Notes: generated by a model not told the origin, from the letters alone. Counted from the first letter of the stretch, positions 9,301 through 15,727 are shown. The stretch is DNA of 17,117 nucleotides from an uncultured Balneolaceae bacterium (GCA_938003885.1 CALKWT010000241.1:1-17117); one strand, 5' to 3'. Numbers and translations are program-made.

Positions 9301-9372
9301 GATCACGATCACAATGGACATCACCATTGCAAAAACCGGCCTCCGGATACTGATACTTGAAATCCGGCTCAT
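6310..9372 (-). CDS. RND multidrug efflux pump, AcrB/HAE1-type
   Basis: Proton-driven inner-membrane pump of the resistance-nodulation-division superfamily, 1020 residues, the usual size for AcrB/MexB. It starts MSRISSISIRRPVFA with helix TM1 (about 12-30). A periplasmic porter domain follows, then TM2-6 (about 337-490), a second periplasmic half, and TM8-12 (about 850-1003). Proton-relay residues are present: D401 and D402 in GLVVDDAIIVLENI, and K916 in GLVTKNGILIVEF. This set marks the HAE1 drug-efflux type rather than heavy-metal (HME) pumps or SecDF. The ATG overlaps the TGA of the membrane-fusion gene by 4 nt (ATGA), implying translational coupling, and the TolC-like gene follows by 15 nt. 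Substrate specificity cannot be predicted. Many reverse-strand frames within it are shadows. Confidence 0.96.
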   Translation of the reverse strand: MSRISSISIRRPVFAMVMSIVIVIFGIIGYNELGIREYPVVDPPVITVSTSYTGASSDVVEREITEPLEDQINAVSGIRTLTSTSMEGRSEIRVEFNINTDIEVAANDVRDRVSRALGDLPDDANPPSIRKEDADSDPILLVNLHSDIRDRLELTQYARNIFREQLRIVDGVSIIRTLGQQRYAVRLWMDPDKMAAYDVTPSDIRSALGSDNIELPSGVIEGDDVELTIRTMGRMTELEEFDNLIIRAENGSIVRFQDVGRAELGTRDDRTVLKRNGIPMLAVAAIPQPGSNQIATVDEIFNRIETIRQDLPPDIQVEVGLDSTEYIRESISEVQKSLIYAFILVVLIIFLFLRDLRSTVIPILVVPISIIGSFFVMFMLGYTINTLTLLALILAIGLVVDDAIIVLENIFAKLETGMPVVQAGIIGTREIFMAIIATTLALISVFTPILFMEGVTGRLFREFGVVLMAAVIISSFVALTLTPMLATKFLTLESSKSRFYERTEPYFKKMTDAYRRSLESFMKVRHYAFWILGGVSVLLLGLFTLLSEEVAPLEDRSTLNITATAPEGSTFFYMDRVMDEITDVTLDEVPETDILNTITSQTSTNTGTAFLNLVKPQDRSRSQQEIAIALGEKLSRMPGASVYVSEPQTLQSGGTGLPVQFVVQSPDIEYLREIIDPFLEEVRANPIFTFADVNLKFNRPEMLVEIDRNRARSLGVSIRDIAETLQLSYAGSRYGYFTMEGRQYWVQGFIEEEMRKEPSDLLNLSVRNSSGDLVRMDNLVNLVESSSPAELFRFNRLSSATFSASLANGSTVGDGIVAMREIADRVLDERFATDLSGPSKDFEESVSSLNFIFIMALIFTCLVLAAQFESFRDPLIILLTVPLALFGALFALWYFGDTLNIFSKIAMIMLIGLVTKNGILIVEFANQRQYQGLSLMDAIIDASVARFRPILMTSFSTVLGIFPLVLSSGAGAESRSSMGLAVIGGLVIGTLLTLYVIPAVYSYFATVKEMSEAEEFLANE

Positions 9373-10505
9373 AGATCTGCGATCTGATTCAGGTTTCTGA
9401 TTTCAACATCCGATCCCTCACTCAGCTGCATCAGACCATTCACCAGAACCGTATCGCCGGGAGCAATTCCTGACAATATCTGGATCCGGTCCCGCAACCG
9501 GATACCCGTTTCAACAAAACTTTCACGAACCTTTCCATCTTGATAGACAAGCACTTTGAAGGATCCGTTGTCGGGCACCAGGGCCACCGACGGTACAACC
9601 AAAGCCTCATCAAAGGCACTCAACACAAGTTCCACATTGGCAAAAGCTCCCGGATTCAAAAGTCTGTTGGTATTTTCTGCAACAGCCCTCACCTGCACTG
9701 TCCGTGTTCTCGGGTCGATCTGCGGTTCGGTAGCAATCACCTCTCCTGTGAACAGAGAGTCGACACCCTGGACTTCAAAATTAATTTGACTACCCATCCG
9801 GACATTGGCAGAATATCTCTCCGGGATGGTAAAGTCCACACGGTCCGAGTCTGTATTCTGAAGAGATGCGATCCGGGTGGAAGGTGTCACATAAGCCCCT
9901 TCACTGATATAGGTCAGGCCTACAATCCCGTCAAACGGAGCGCGCACTTCTGTGCGGTCGATCTGTACCCTTACAGTGGCATGTTCTGCACGGAGATTGT
10001 TCAGCTGCATCAGGGTATTGTCATAATCCTCCTGTGTGGCGCCTCCCCTTTCGAAGAGCTGCTGCTGCCTTTCACTGGTCTCTTCAAATAGCTCAATATT
10101 CGACTCCAGCCTGGCGAGTTCTGCCTGAAGGTCGTTATCATTCACTTTCACCAGCAGATCCCCTGCAGACACTTCAGAACCTTCATTAATATAGAGTCCG
10201 ATCACTTTGCCCGATGTTTCGGAGCTCAGATCGATCTCCTGGATGGCGCGAACTGTTCCTGTAGAGGAGATCAGATCTTCCAGGTAGCTGGCTTCTGCAA
10301 CAACGGCATCCGCTTGAAAAATAAATGGTTCCGGCTCTTCTGCAAACAGATTCAGGTCCAGGATCAGTCCGATTAACTTCGGGATGATCAGAATCGCAGC
10401 GATACTGGCGATGATTGTGTACGTTATCTTCCGCTTATTTTCGGGATCTGAGAGATCCCCTTCCATCCCCAAGCGGTGCAAAAAACCCACTTTCTTCTTT
10501 GTCAT
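9369..10505 (-). CDS. RND efflux periplasmic adaptor (membrane fusion protein, HlyD/AcrA type)
   Basis: Periplasmic adaptor that joins the AcrB-like pump to the TolC-like channel, 378 residues. A cytoplasmic tail of about 27 residues is followed by one membrane anchor (about 28-50); there is no lipobox Cys, so it is anchored by a helix, not by lipid. The split biotinyl-lipoyl-like domain is visible at about 86-122 (IDLSSETSGKVIGLYINEGS) and 185-216 (TEVRAPFDGIVG). Between them lies an alpha-hairpin (about 124-183) with QQQLFERGGATQEDYDN. The beta-barrel domain includes the family signature DPRTRTVQVRA (264-274), and a membrane-proximal domain ends the chain, with GIAPGDTVLVNG (346-357). It is the first gene of the operon; its stop overlaps the pump start. 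No regulator gene sits beside it. Confidence 0.94.
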   Translation of the reverse strand: MTKKKVGFLHRLGMEGDLSDPENKRKITYTIIASIAAILIIPKLIGLILDLNLFAEEPEPFIFQADAVVAEASYLEDLISSTGTVRAIQEIDLSSETSGKVIGLYINEGSEVSAGDLLVKVNDNDLQAELARLESNIELFEETSERQQQLFERGGATQEDYDNTLMQLNNLRAEHATVRVQIDRTEVRAPFDGIVGLTYISEGAYVTPSTRIASLQNTDSDRVDFTIPERYSANVRMGSQINFEVQGVDSLFTGEVIATEPQIDPRTRTVQVRAVAENTNRLLNPGAFANVELVLSAFDEALVVPSVALVPDNGSFKVLVYQDGKVRESFVETGIRLRDRIQILSGIAPGDTVLVNGLMQLSEGSDVEIRNLNQIADL

Positions 10506-10534
10506 AGTCAGATTTGAACGTTAAAACATTTGAA

Positions 10535-10547
10535 GGTTGTAACAACC
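10535..10547. promoter_or_regulatory. Candidate operator palindrome upstream of the efflux operon
   Basis: GGTTGT-A-ACAACC is a perfect 6+1+6 palindrome, 30-42 nt upstream of the adaptor ATG. Position and symmetry suit a dimeric repressor site for the efflux operon, but no cognate regulator is in the window. Confidence 0.35.
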
Positions 10548-10727
10548 CCATGATAAATTTGTTCCAAAAGGCCCGATTCATCCCTTCAGGCGCTTGTATT
10601 TACCAAGTCATTTGATTAGATTATTAAGATTCATTCGAAGTGCTATTTATCGGTTTAAGTGACCGCCTCTCTTTGGCCACTCCCCCTCTCATCTCTCCTC
10701 TTACTTAATGTCGTTCAAACAGTTCGT

Positions 10728-10754
10728 GTCACCTTTAAAAATCTGTAAAGTGAC
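10728..10754. promoter_or_regulatory. Candidate operator or hairpin in the divergent region
   Basis: GTCAC-c-TTTA at 10728-10737 is the inverted match of TAAAGTGAC at 10746-10754, with one bulged C and 8 nt between the arms. It sits roughly midway between the two divergent genes, so it could act on either. DNA-binding use is inference. Confidence 0.35.
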
Positions 10755-10882
10755 AAACGGTCCTAACGCTAAACATACTCAGACGGCGGGAACTGCGTTT
10801 TGATTGCAACTTTTGTCTTATAACTTCGGTATAGGTCACCAATATCTACTGTTCACAATTATTAACAGACGTTCTACATCCC

Positions 10883-13153
10883 TTGAAAAAGATCACCCTG
10901 TTCCCCATTTTGCTACTCCTCTCCGCACTTCCACTGCATGCCCAGGAACGATCCTCGATCAACGGATACATTGCAGACGCCGAAACCGGTGAAACACTGT
11001 TGACAGCCAACATCGCTCTGATGGAGATCAACCGGGGTACCTCTTCCAATACATCCGGTTACTTCACCATTACAAATCTGGAACCGGGTACTTATACCCT
11101 CGTCGCCACCTATATCGGTTACCGAAGATTTGAAACCTCGATCACTCTGGAACCAGGCGAAAATCTGAGGCTCGATATAGAGCTGATTCCGGAGAGCGTG
11201 ATGATCGAAGAGATTGTTGTGGAGTCGGAAGCAGAGCGTGAAGAGGCCCGGAATATAGGAACTGCACAAGTGGCGACCCAGCTGATTAAAGAGCTTCCGT
11301 CTGTTGCAGAACCGGATGTTTTCCGCTCCATTCAGCTCCTGCCCGGGGTGAAAGCGGCCTCGGACTTCTCGAGCGGGCTCTACATCCGGGGCGGCGGTCC
11401 GGATCAAACATTGATTCTGCTGGATGAGACCACGGTTTACAACCCAACCCACTTTTTCGGTTTCTTCTCCACATTCAATCCGGATGCTGTCAAAGATGTC
11501 CGTCTCTATAAGGGCGGGTATCCGGCAGAGTACGGGGGGCGAATCGGTTCGGTGCTGTCCGTTTATAACAAAGATGGTAATCGAAACCGAACACGGGGAT
11601 CCGTAAGTGTAGGTTTACTCGCCTCCCGAATTTCGGGTGAGGGCCCGGTTCGGGACGGCAGAGGCTCCTGGATGTTAGCCTTGCGTCGCTCTACCCTCGA
11701 ACCTGTCCTTTCGGTCCTTCAGAAATCGGTCGATGGTGTCCCGGACACTTTTTACTTCTACGATATCAACGGTAAAGTGAATTACGATCTGGGAGAAAAC
11801 GACCGGGTCTCCCTCGCCTTCTATGCTGGAAACGACCGGGTAAAAGTTCCCTTTCAGGAGGATGCGCTGATCACTCTTACCTATGGAAATCAGACAGCCA
11901 GTGCACAGTGGCGCAGAATTATATCCGAACGGCTCTACAGTTTCGTAACCGTAACCGGATCTCGGTACTATAACGAGCCGCTGATTCAGATTGCAGGTAC
12001 CCCCATCCGGCAGGATAACAGCATTTACGATTTTTCGTTTAAGGCGGATCTGGAGTATCTGCCCAATGAGCTTCACACGGTCTCCGCAGGGCTCTGGGCA
12101 GGCAATTTGAACCTGCGCTATCAGGAAAGTTTTGACAATCTGGATACATTCGGTTCCCGGATTTCAGCTCGTTATCTCTCCGCCTATCTGCAGGACGAGT
12201 GGCAGGCACTCCCCGATTTGAAAATTAACGGGGGTGTCCGGCTGAATGCTTTTTCCGAAGGGAATTTTCTGAGACTTGAACCGCGTCTCTCTGCTGAGTA
12301 CAGGCCAGCCCGGACGATCCGGCTTCAGGCTGCCTACGGTCGCTACAATCAGTACCTGACCCTGGTCACCAACGAAGCTTTTTCCGGGTTCGACACCTGG
12401 CTCACCTCCGATACCGACGTTCCGCCCGCCTATGGGGATCAATTCTCACTCGGTGCCAAAACCATACCGTTTACCGGGTACGGGCTGGATATTGAGGTCT
12501 ATTACCGTACCATGAGAGATCTCTTTGAGCCGGACCCATTTATTGCGGATCCATCCGGCCTGGAGTACAGCGAACTCTTCCGGTTCGGAAAAGGATTCGC
12601 TTACGGAACCGAGCTTTTTCTGGAAAAGCAGACCGGGCCCGTGACCGGTTTCATTGGTTATACCTTCAGTGTTACCCGCAGAAAGTTTCCGGGATTTAAT
12701 ATTCAGCTTCTGGATCACCCCCTCCAGGCCAGATACTACTCCCCGAAATATGATCGCACGCACGATGTCAACATTACCGGAAGATACCAGTTCACAGACC
12801 GGTGGAGCATGACAGCCGTCTTCAGCTACGCGACCGGACAGGCCTATACCAAACCACTGGGACGAACACAGGTCACGGGATTGCCCTGGACGACGGAACC
12901 TCAGGACCTCTTTATTGTAGGCAACATCAACTCCTCTCGTTTGCCTTCCTATCACAGGCTCGATCTCTCTTTAAGCCGGGAAGGGACCTTCTTTCAACTG
13001 GGAGATGCAGAGTGGCAGTTCCAGTTGATCAACGTCTATTCCCGGCGAAATGTCTGGTTTTACACTTATGACTTTGATGAAAATCCGATTGAACGGAATG
13101 AGGTTAACCTCCTGCCCATCATCCCGTCTATCAGCTACACTGTAAATTTCTGA
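10883..13153 (+). CDS. TonB-dependent outer membrane receptor with carboxypeptidase-regulatory-like N-terminal domain
   Basis: Outer-membrane active transporter energised by TonB-ExbBD, 756 residues. A signal peptide spans 1-20 (MKKITLFPILLLLSALPLHA, then QE). A CarboxypepD_reg-like beta-sandwich domain follows (about 24-103; TSGYFTITNLEPGTYTLVA). IEEIVV (108-113) is the likely TonB box. The plug covers about 125-232, with LPSVAEPDVFRSIQLLPG (138-155), SGLYIRGGGPDQTLILLD (164-181) and GGYPAEYGGRIGSVL (211-225). The rest is a 22-strand-type barrel ending in SYTVNF with terminal Phe, as outer-membrane proteins do. The start is TTG at 10883: no in-frame ATG lies between it and the upstream TAG at 10832, and it gives a perfect signal peptide. 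It is shorter than SusC (about 1000) and has no SusD partner; a DUF4249-like lipoprotein follows by 11 nt. The ligand is unknown. Confidence 0.92.
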   Translation: MKKITLFPILLLLSALPLHAQERSSINGYIADAETGETLLTANIALMEINRGTSSNTSGYFTITNLEPGTYTLVATYIGYRRFETSITLEPGENLRLDIELIPESVMIEEIVVESEAEREEARNIGTAQVATQLIKELPSVAEPDVFRSIQLLPGVKAASDFSSGLYIRGGGPDQTLILLDETTVYNPTHFFGFFSTFNPDAVKDVRLYKGGYPAEYGGRIGSVLSVYNKDGNRNRTRGSVSVGLLASRISGEGPVRDGRGSWMLALRRSTLEPVLSVLQKSVDGVPDTFYFYDINGKVNYDLGENDRVSLAFYAGNDRVKVPFQEDALITLTYGNQTASAQWRRIISERLYSFVTVTGSRYYNEPLIQIAGTPIRQDNSIYDFSFKADLEYLPNELHTVSAGLWAGNLNLRYQESFDNLDTFGSRISARYLSAYLQDEWQALPDLKINGGVRLNAFSEGNFLRLEPRLSAEYRPARTIRLQAAYGRYNQYLTLVTNEAFSGFDTWLTSDTDVPPAYGDQFSLGAKTIPFTGYGLDIEVYYRTMRDLFEPDPFIADPSGLEYSELFRFGKGFAYGTELFLEKQTGPVTGFIGYTFSVTRRKFPGFNIQLLDHPLQARYYSPKYDRTHDVNITGRYQFTDRWSMTAVFSYATGQAYTKPLGRTQVTGLPWTTEPQDLFIVGNINSSRLPSYHRLDLSLSREGTFFQLGDAEWQFQLINVYSRRNVWFYTYDFDENPIERNEVNLLPIIPSISYTVNF

Positions 13154-13164
13154 GCGAAAAAACG

Positions 13165-14067
13165 ATGAAAAAGCCATTACTCCTGCTCCCTCTGTTTTTG
13201 ACCCTTTTGTTTGCTACATCGGGTTGTGATCTCCTCGATCAGGACTCCTATCAGGAGTACATCATGATCGAAAGCTACGCCTACGCAGGCCTGCCCTATC
13301 CCGACATTCTTATCACACGGACGATGCCCGCAGACGTTGCCTATTCGGAAGCAGATGCCGCCATCAGCGAGGCGACAGTTCGGCTCTCAAAAGTTGGAGA
13401 GAACGGGGAAACGACCGATATCGTAGAATATATTCCATCAGATATACGTCCCGGGTGGTACCTTCCGTCCGATCCCGGCCCGATCATTCAGGCAGAAGCC
13501 ACCTACCGCTTTGATATCGATATTCCGGAAAATGAGCACGTACGAGCCGAAACGACGATTCCCGCCCTGATTGAGTTTGTCGGCGAACTTCCGGCTGAAG
13601 TGCCCTATCGTGCAGAGAAGCAGCTGGAGCTCGTGCTGAACAGCCCGCCTCAGAGCTCCACCGGCACCTACTATCTTTTCAATTCAACCGCACTGGAGCC
13701 ATCGATGGAGAACCTGACCCCTTTCTATCTCGCCTCGGTTGAGGGAGATGATGAGACAGACTATACTGATTATATTGTAACCAATTCAGGCCTCATCAGT
13801 GAGAATAATTTTGACAGGAACAGTGATGGTACGATTACCTTTGCCTACCCATGGATCGGGGTCACGTTCTATGGGCCCAACCAGTTGGTGGCCTATTCGG
13901 TCGACAAAAATACATACGATCTGGTCCGGACTCAGTCGGTTCAGTTAGGGGGTTCCAATCTCTCTCCCGGTGAAATTCCGAATGTGATCTACAATGTAGA
14001 AGGTGCCCTGGGTATTTTCGGCAGTATGTCGGCCGACACCGTCTATACAAGCTTTGTCCGGCCCTAA
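13165..14067 (+). CDS. DUF4249-like outer-membrane-associated lipoprotein
   Basis: Predicted lipoprotein of 300 residues, partner of the TonB-dependent receptor 11 nt upstream. The N terminus MKKPLLLLPLFLTLLFATSGC carries a lipobox (TSGC) with lipidated Cys21. The mature part is beta-rich: IMIESYAYAGLPYPDILITRT (about 31-51), then EATVRLSKVGENGETTDIVEY (about 69-89), YLPSDPGPIIQAEATYRFDIDI, and RAETTIPALIEFVGELP. This order of an ES(Y) start, a target-directed strand, a TYRL-like strand and an ETTIP strand matches what I know of DUF4249 proteins, which commonly follow TonB receptors with a CarboxypepD-like domain in Bacteroidota. A role as a surface ligand-binding or lid subunit is inferred by analogy with SusD and not proven. 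There is no strong terminator after it; the lexA control region follows. Confidence 0.8.
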   Translation: MKKPLLLLPLFLTLLFATSGCDLLDQDSYQEYIMIESYAYAGLPYPDILITRTMPADVAYSEADAAISEATVRLSKVGENGETTDIVEYIPSDIRPGWYLPSDPGPIIQAEATYRFDIDIPENEHVRAETTIPALIEFVGELPAEVPYRAEKQLELVLNSPPQSSTGTYYLFNSTALEPSMENLTPFYLASVEGDDETDYTDYIVTNSGLISENNFDRNSDGTITFAYPWIGVTFYGPNQLVAYSVDKNTYDLVRTQSVQLGGSNLSPGEIPNVIYNVEGALGIFGSMSADTVYTSFVRP

Positions 14068-14156
14068 CCAGACGCTTCTATAAGAAAGGAGCGCCTGCAG
14101 ATATGTGGCCTACAGAATCAGCCAGCGATCTGAAATGGAGTGTTGAGAGTGTGGGA

Positions 14157-14197
14157 AAATAAACGGAGTTGTTTATTTAGTTAATTGTTCGTTTATT
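14157..14197. promoter_or_regulatory. Candidate LexA operator (inverted repeat plus third half-site) with overlapping promoter
   Basis: AAATAAAC (14157-14164) and GTTTATTT (14171-14178) form a perfect 8-bp inverted repeat with 6 bp between them. A third GTTTATT lies at 14191-14197, 20 bp after the second, near two helical turns. A sigma70-like promoter overlaps: TTGTTT (14169-14174), 17 nt, TTTATT (14192-14197), placing a start about 23 nt before the lexA ATG. Binding by LexA is inferred from position and symmetry; it does not match the E. coli CTGT-N8-ACAG or Bacillus boxes. Confidence 0.5.
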
Positions 14198-14226
14198 GCA
14201 CATACTTCACACATAACTATGGCGAG

Positions 14227-14886
14227 ATGGATAAAGCACAACTTACAAGAAAGCAGAAAAGATTCTTTGATTTTATTATTGAATATAAAAAAGAGCATGA
14301 TGTCTGGCCCACTTACCGGGAAATAGCTGACCATTTTAATTACCGCTCCCCCAATAGCGTTACCCAGAATATCCAGGCACTTCTCAAAAAAGGATATCTT
14401 GTCAAAGGGGAAGATGATGATTATGACATCCATCCCGATTATGAGGAGAATTCAGGCCTGAATAAATCACCAGGCATCCCCGTACGCGGGTTGATCGCTG
14501 CAGGCCACCTTCAGGAGGCCGTCGAAGCCGATCTGGGCCGGATCACGCTGGAGACACTCTTTCCGAATCTGGACGATATGTTCGCCTTACGTGTATCGGG
14601 CATGAGCATGAGAGATGTAGGGATATTTGACGGGGACTTTGTGCTGCTCATGGACAGCGATGTGAGTAACGGCGATATAGGAGCTGTCCTTTATAATGGG
14701 GAGACCAGCCTGAAAAAAATCTACTACGATAAAGACGGACTGCGACTTGAGCCCGCCAACCCCGATTATGAGGATATCATTGTTGAACCTGATATCTTTG
14801 AAGAGGTTCGGATCATTGGCAAGTATATAGGCCATGTGAACCGTACGGGAATTCACCGGGCAATTCCAACGCGTAAAGCGAGCTGA
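14227..14886 (+). CDS. lexA: LexA repressor, SOS response (self-cleaving, S24 family)
   Basis: Transcriptional repressor of DNA-damage genes that cleaves itself when RecA filaments form; 219 residues from the ATG at 14227. The N-terminal winged helix-turn-helix covers about 1-65 (LTRKQKRFFDFIIEY, WPTYREIADHF, SPNSVTQNIQALLKKGYL). The C-terminal peptidase domain has the cleavage site A92-G93 in GLIAAGH, the catalytic serine S127 in VSGMSMRDVGIFDGD, and the catalytic lysine K163 in TSLKKIYY. All essential residues are present. A longer frame could begin at TTG 14185, but that adds 14 residues unlike LexA and runs through the promoter; ATG 14227 starts with the usual MDKAQLTRKQ. The upstream dyad suggests autorepression. 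It is a single gene on this strand, convergent with the small minus-strand gene. Confidence 0.95.
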   Translation: MDKAQLTRKQKRFFDFIIEYKKEHDVWPTYREIADHFNYRSPNSVTQNIQALLKKGYLVKGEDDDYDIHPDYEENSGLNKSPGIPVRGLIAAGHLQEAVEADLGRITLETLFPNLDDMFALRVSGMSMRDVGIFDGDFVLLMDSDVSNGDIGAVLYNGETSLKKIYYDKDGLRLEPANPDYEDIIVEPDIFEEVRIIGKYIGHVNRTGIHRAIPTRKAS

Positions 14887-14896
14887 GTGGACTATC

Positions 14897-14927
14897 GGTT
14901 CCGAAGTGAACCCCGTCTCCGGTTCAC
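14897..14927. terminator. Hairpin region between convergent lexA and small gene
   Basis: GTGAACC (14906-14912) pairs with GGTTCAC (14921-14927) over an 8-nt loop; GGTTC at 14897-14901 can alternatively pair with GAACC at 14908-14912, so the two hairpins exclude one another. There is no U-run on either side. It sits between convergent genes, so a bidirectional stop is plausible but weakly supported. Confidence 0.35.
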
Positions 14928-14976
14928 AGAATCTGGCAAAGGGTAGAACAGCCGGGTGATGCGCGAAGGGCAGGGC

Positions 14977-15204
14977 TTATTCCTCTTCTGTGTCTTCCGC
15001 AATTTTGCCGGACATAGGTTCTTTCTTCTCCGACACTTCCTTGATCGCAGGATCACTCACAATGGTAATCAACCTGCCGTTTGCGCCCCGGCGGGAATCA
15101 AACAGTTGAGAATCTTTAACCCATGCACGTCCACCGTCGTGCTGCAGCTTCTTGGTATTCTTATATTTGAATGCTGTCTTGTGAAGATCAGGCAACTTGC
15201 TCAT
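14977..15204 (-). CDS. Small hypothetical protein, 75 residues
   Basis: I do not recognise this protein. It has 75 residues with no signal peptide or membrane segment, so it is probably cytoplasmic. The first 45 residues are basic (MSKLPDLHKTAFKYKNTKKL, then GRAWVKDSQLFDSRRGANGR), followed by a beta-like LITIVSD and a strongly acidic end (IAEDTEEE). The basic half could bind nucleic acid, which is only a guess. A reasonable sigma70-like promoter lies upstream on the same strand (CTGACA, 17 nt, TATCTT), which favours a real gene over a chance frame. The opposite-strand frame at 14956-15234 reads Cys/Phe-rich and looks like a shadow. It is convergent with lexA and divergent from rplU-rpmA. Confidence 0.6.
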   Translation of the reverse strand: MSKLPDLHKTAFKYKNTKKLQHDGGRAWVKDSQLFDSRRGANGRLITIVSDPAIKEVSEKKEPMSGKIAEDTEEE

Positions 15205-15245
15205 TGTTACAATCTGTTAGAAGTTTTTCGGTAGTTATTTTAGGA

Positions 15246-15274
15246 AAGATAGGAGATCTACCGATCATTGTCAG
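15246..15274 (-). promoter_or_regulatory. Candidate promoter of the small minus-strand gene
   Basis: On the minus strand CTGACA (15274-15269) is followed after exactly 17 nt by TATCTT (15251-15246), five and four matches to the sigma70 hexamers. The start codon at 15204 is about 42 nt further. The -10 region reads TCCTATCTTT, identical over 10 nt to that before alaS. Confidence 0.45.
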
Positions 15275-15403
15275 CATGAGAATCGCAGATCCTACCTCCT
15301 ATGGAATTCATGAAAATAATTATGCGAAATGATTTTTTATTTATCGCTAAAAACTTTAGTTTGTAAGTCTATAAGAAAATTCAAATAACAAGTTGGAAGA
15401 GAT

Positions 15404-15712
15404 ATGTACGCGGTCGTTAAAATTGGCGGGCATCAATATAAGGTGAAGGAAGATCAGACTCTGTTTGTTAATCGGTTGAATACAGAAGATGAGAAAATCA
15501 CCCTGGAAGATGTTCTGCTTGTAAAAGACAGTAAAGGAAATGTAAGTATCGGCAAGCCTGTTGTAGAAGGTGCCAAGGTTGAAGCTACCATTGTAGATCA
15601 TCTTAAAGCCGATAAAGTCATCGTTTTTAAAAAGAAACGACGGAAAGGATATCGGGTGAAGAACGGCCACAGACAGCCAATTACCCAAATTAAAATCGAC
15701 AAAATTTCTTAA
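15404..15712 (+). CDS. rplU: 50S ribosomal protein L21
   Basis: Component of the large ribosomal subunit that binds 23S rRNA; 102 residues, the normal length. It starts MYAVVKIGGHQYKVKEDQ, the family N terminus, and has the basic signature FKKKRRKGYRVKNGHRQPITQIKI (about 75-98). A purine-rich GGAAGAG lies 4 nt before the ATG and can serve as Shine-Dalgarno. A possible -10 TATAAG is at 15370-15375. It is followed by rpmA after 15 nt, the conserved rplU-rpmA pair, and is divergent from the small gene at 15204. Confidence 0.98.
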   Translation: MYAVVKIGGHQYKVKEDQTLFVNRLNTEDEKITLEDVLLVKDSKGNVSIGKPVVEGAKVEATIVDHLKADKVIVFKKKRRKGYRVKNGHRQPITQIKIDKIS

Positions 15713-15727
15713 ATCCGAGGTTGAACA

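Larger units (their letters stand above)
10506..10882. promoter_or_regulatory. 377-bp divergent control region between efflux operon and TonB receptor
   Basis: No gene is visible. The region must hold promoters for both the minus-strand efflux operon and the plus-strand TonB receptor. It contains a 13-bp palindrome near the efflux start (10535-10547) and a larger dyad in the middle (10728-10754). A possible Bacteroidota-type promoter for the receptor is TTTTG at 10798-10802 with TAACTTCG at 10821-10828, one mismatch from TAnnTTTG, about 55 nt before the TTG start. Confidence 0.5.

Noticed and set aside
9540..10091. 183-codon plus-strand open frame
   Set aside because: It is antisense to the membrane-fusion protein gene, which has clear domains; the translated sequence has no recognisable family features.
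10883..13153. Reading the TonB receptor as a SusC-type glycan importer
   Set aside because: It is about 250 residues shorter than typical SusC, lacks a SusD-like partner, and the next gene is a DUF4249-like lipoprotein.
14157..14178. The lexA upstream inverted repeat as a terminator of the DUF4249-like gene
   Set aside because: The stem is A/T-rich with no U-tract after it, and it overlaps a plausible lexA promoter, so an operator reading is better.
14185..14226. TTG-initiated extension of LexA by 14 residues
   Set aside because: The extension would start inside the predicted operator/promoter and lacks similarity to LexA; ATG at 14227 gives the usual N terminus.
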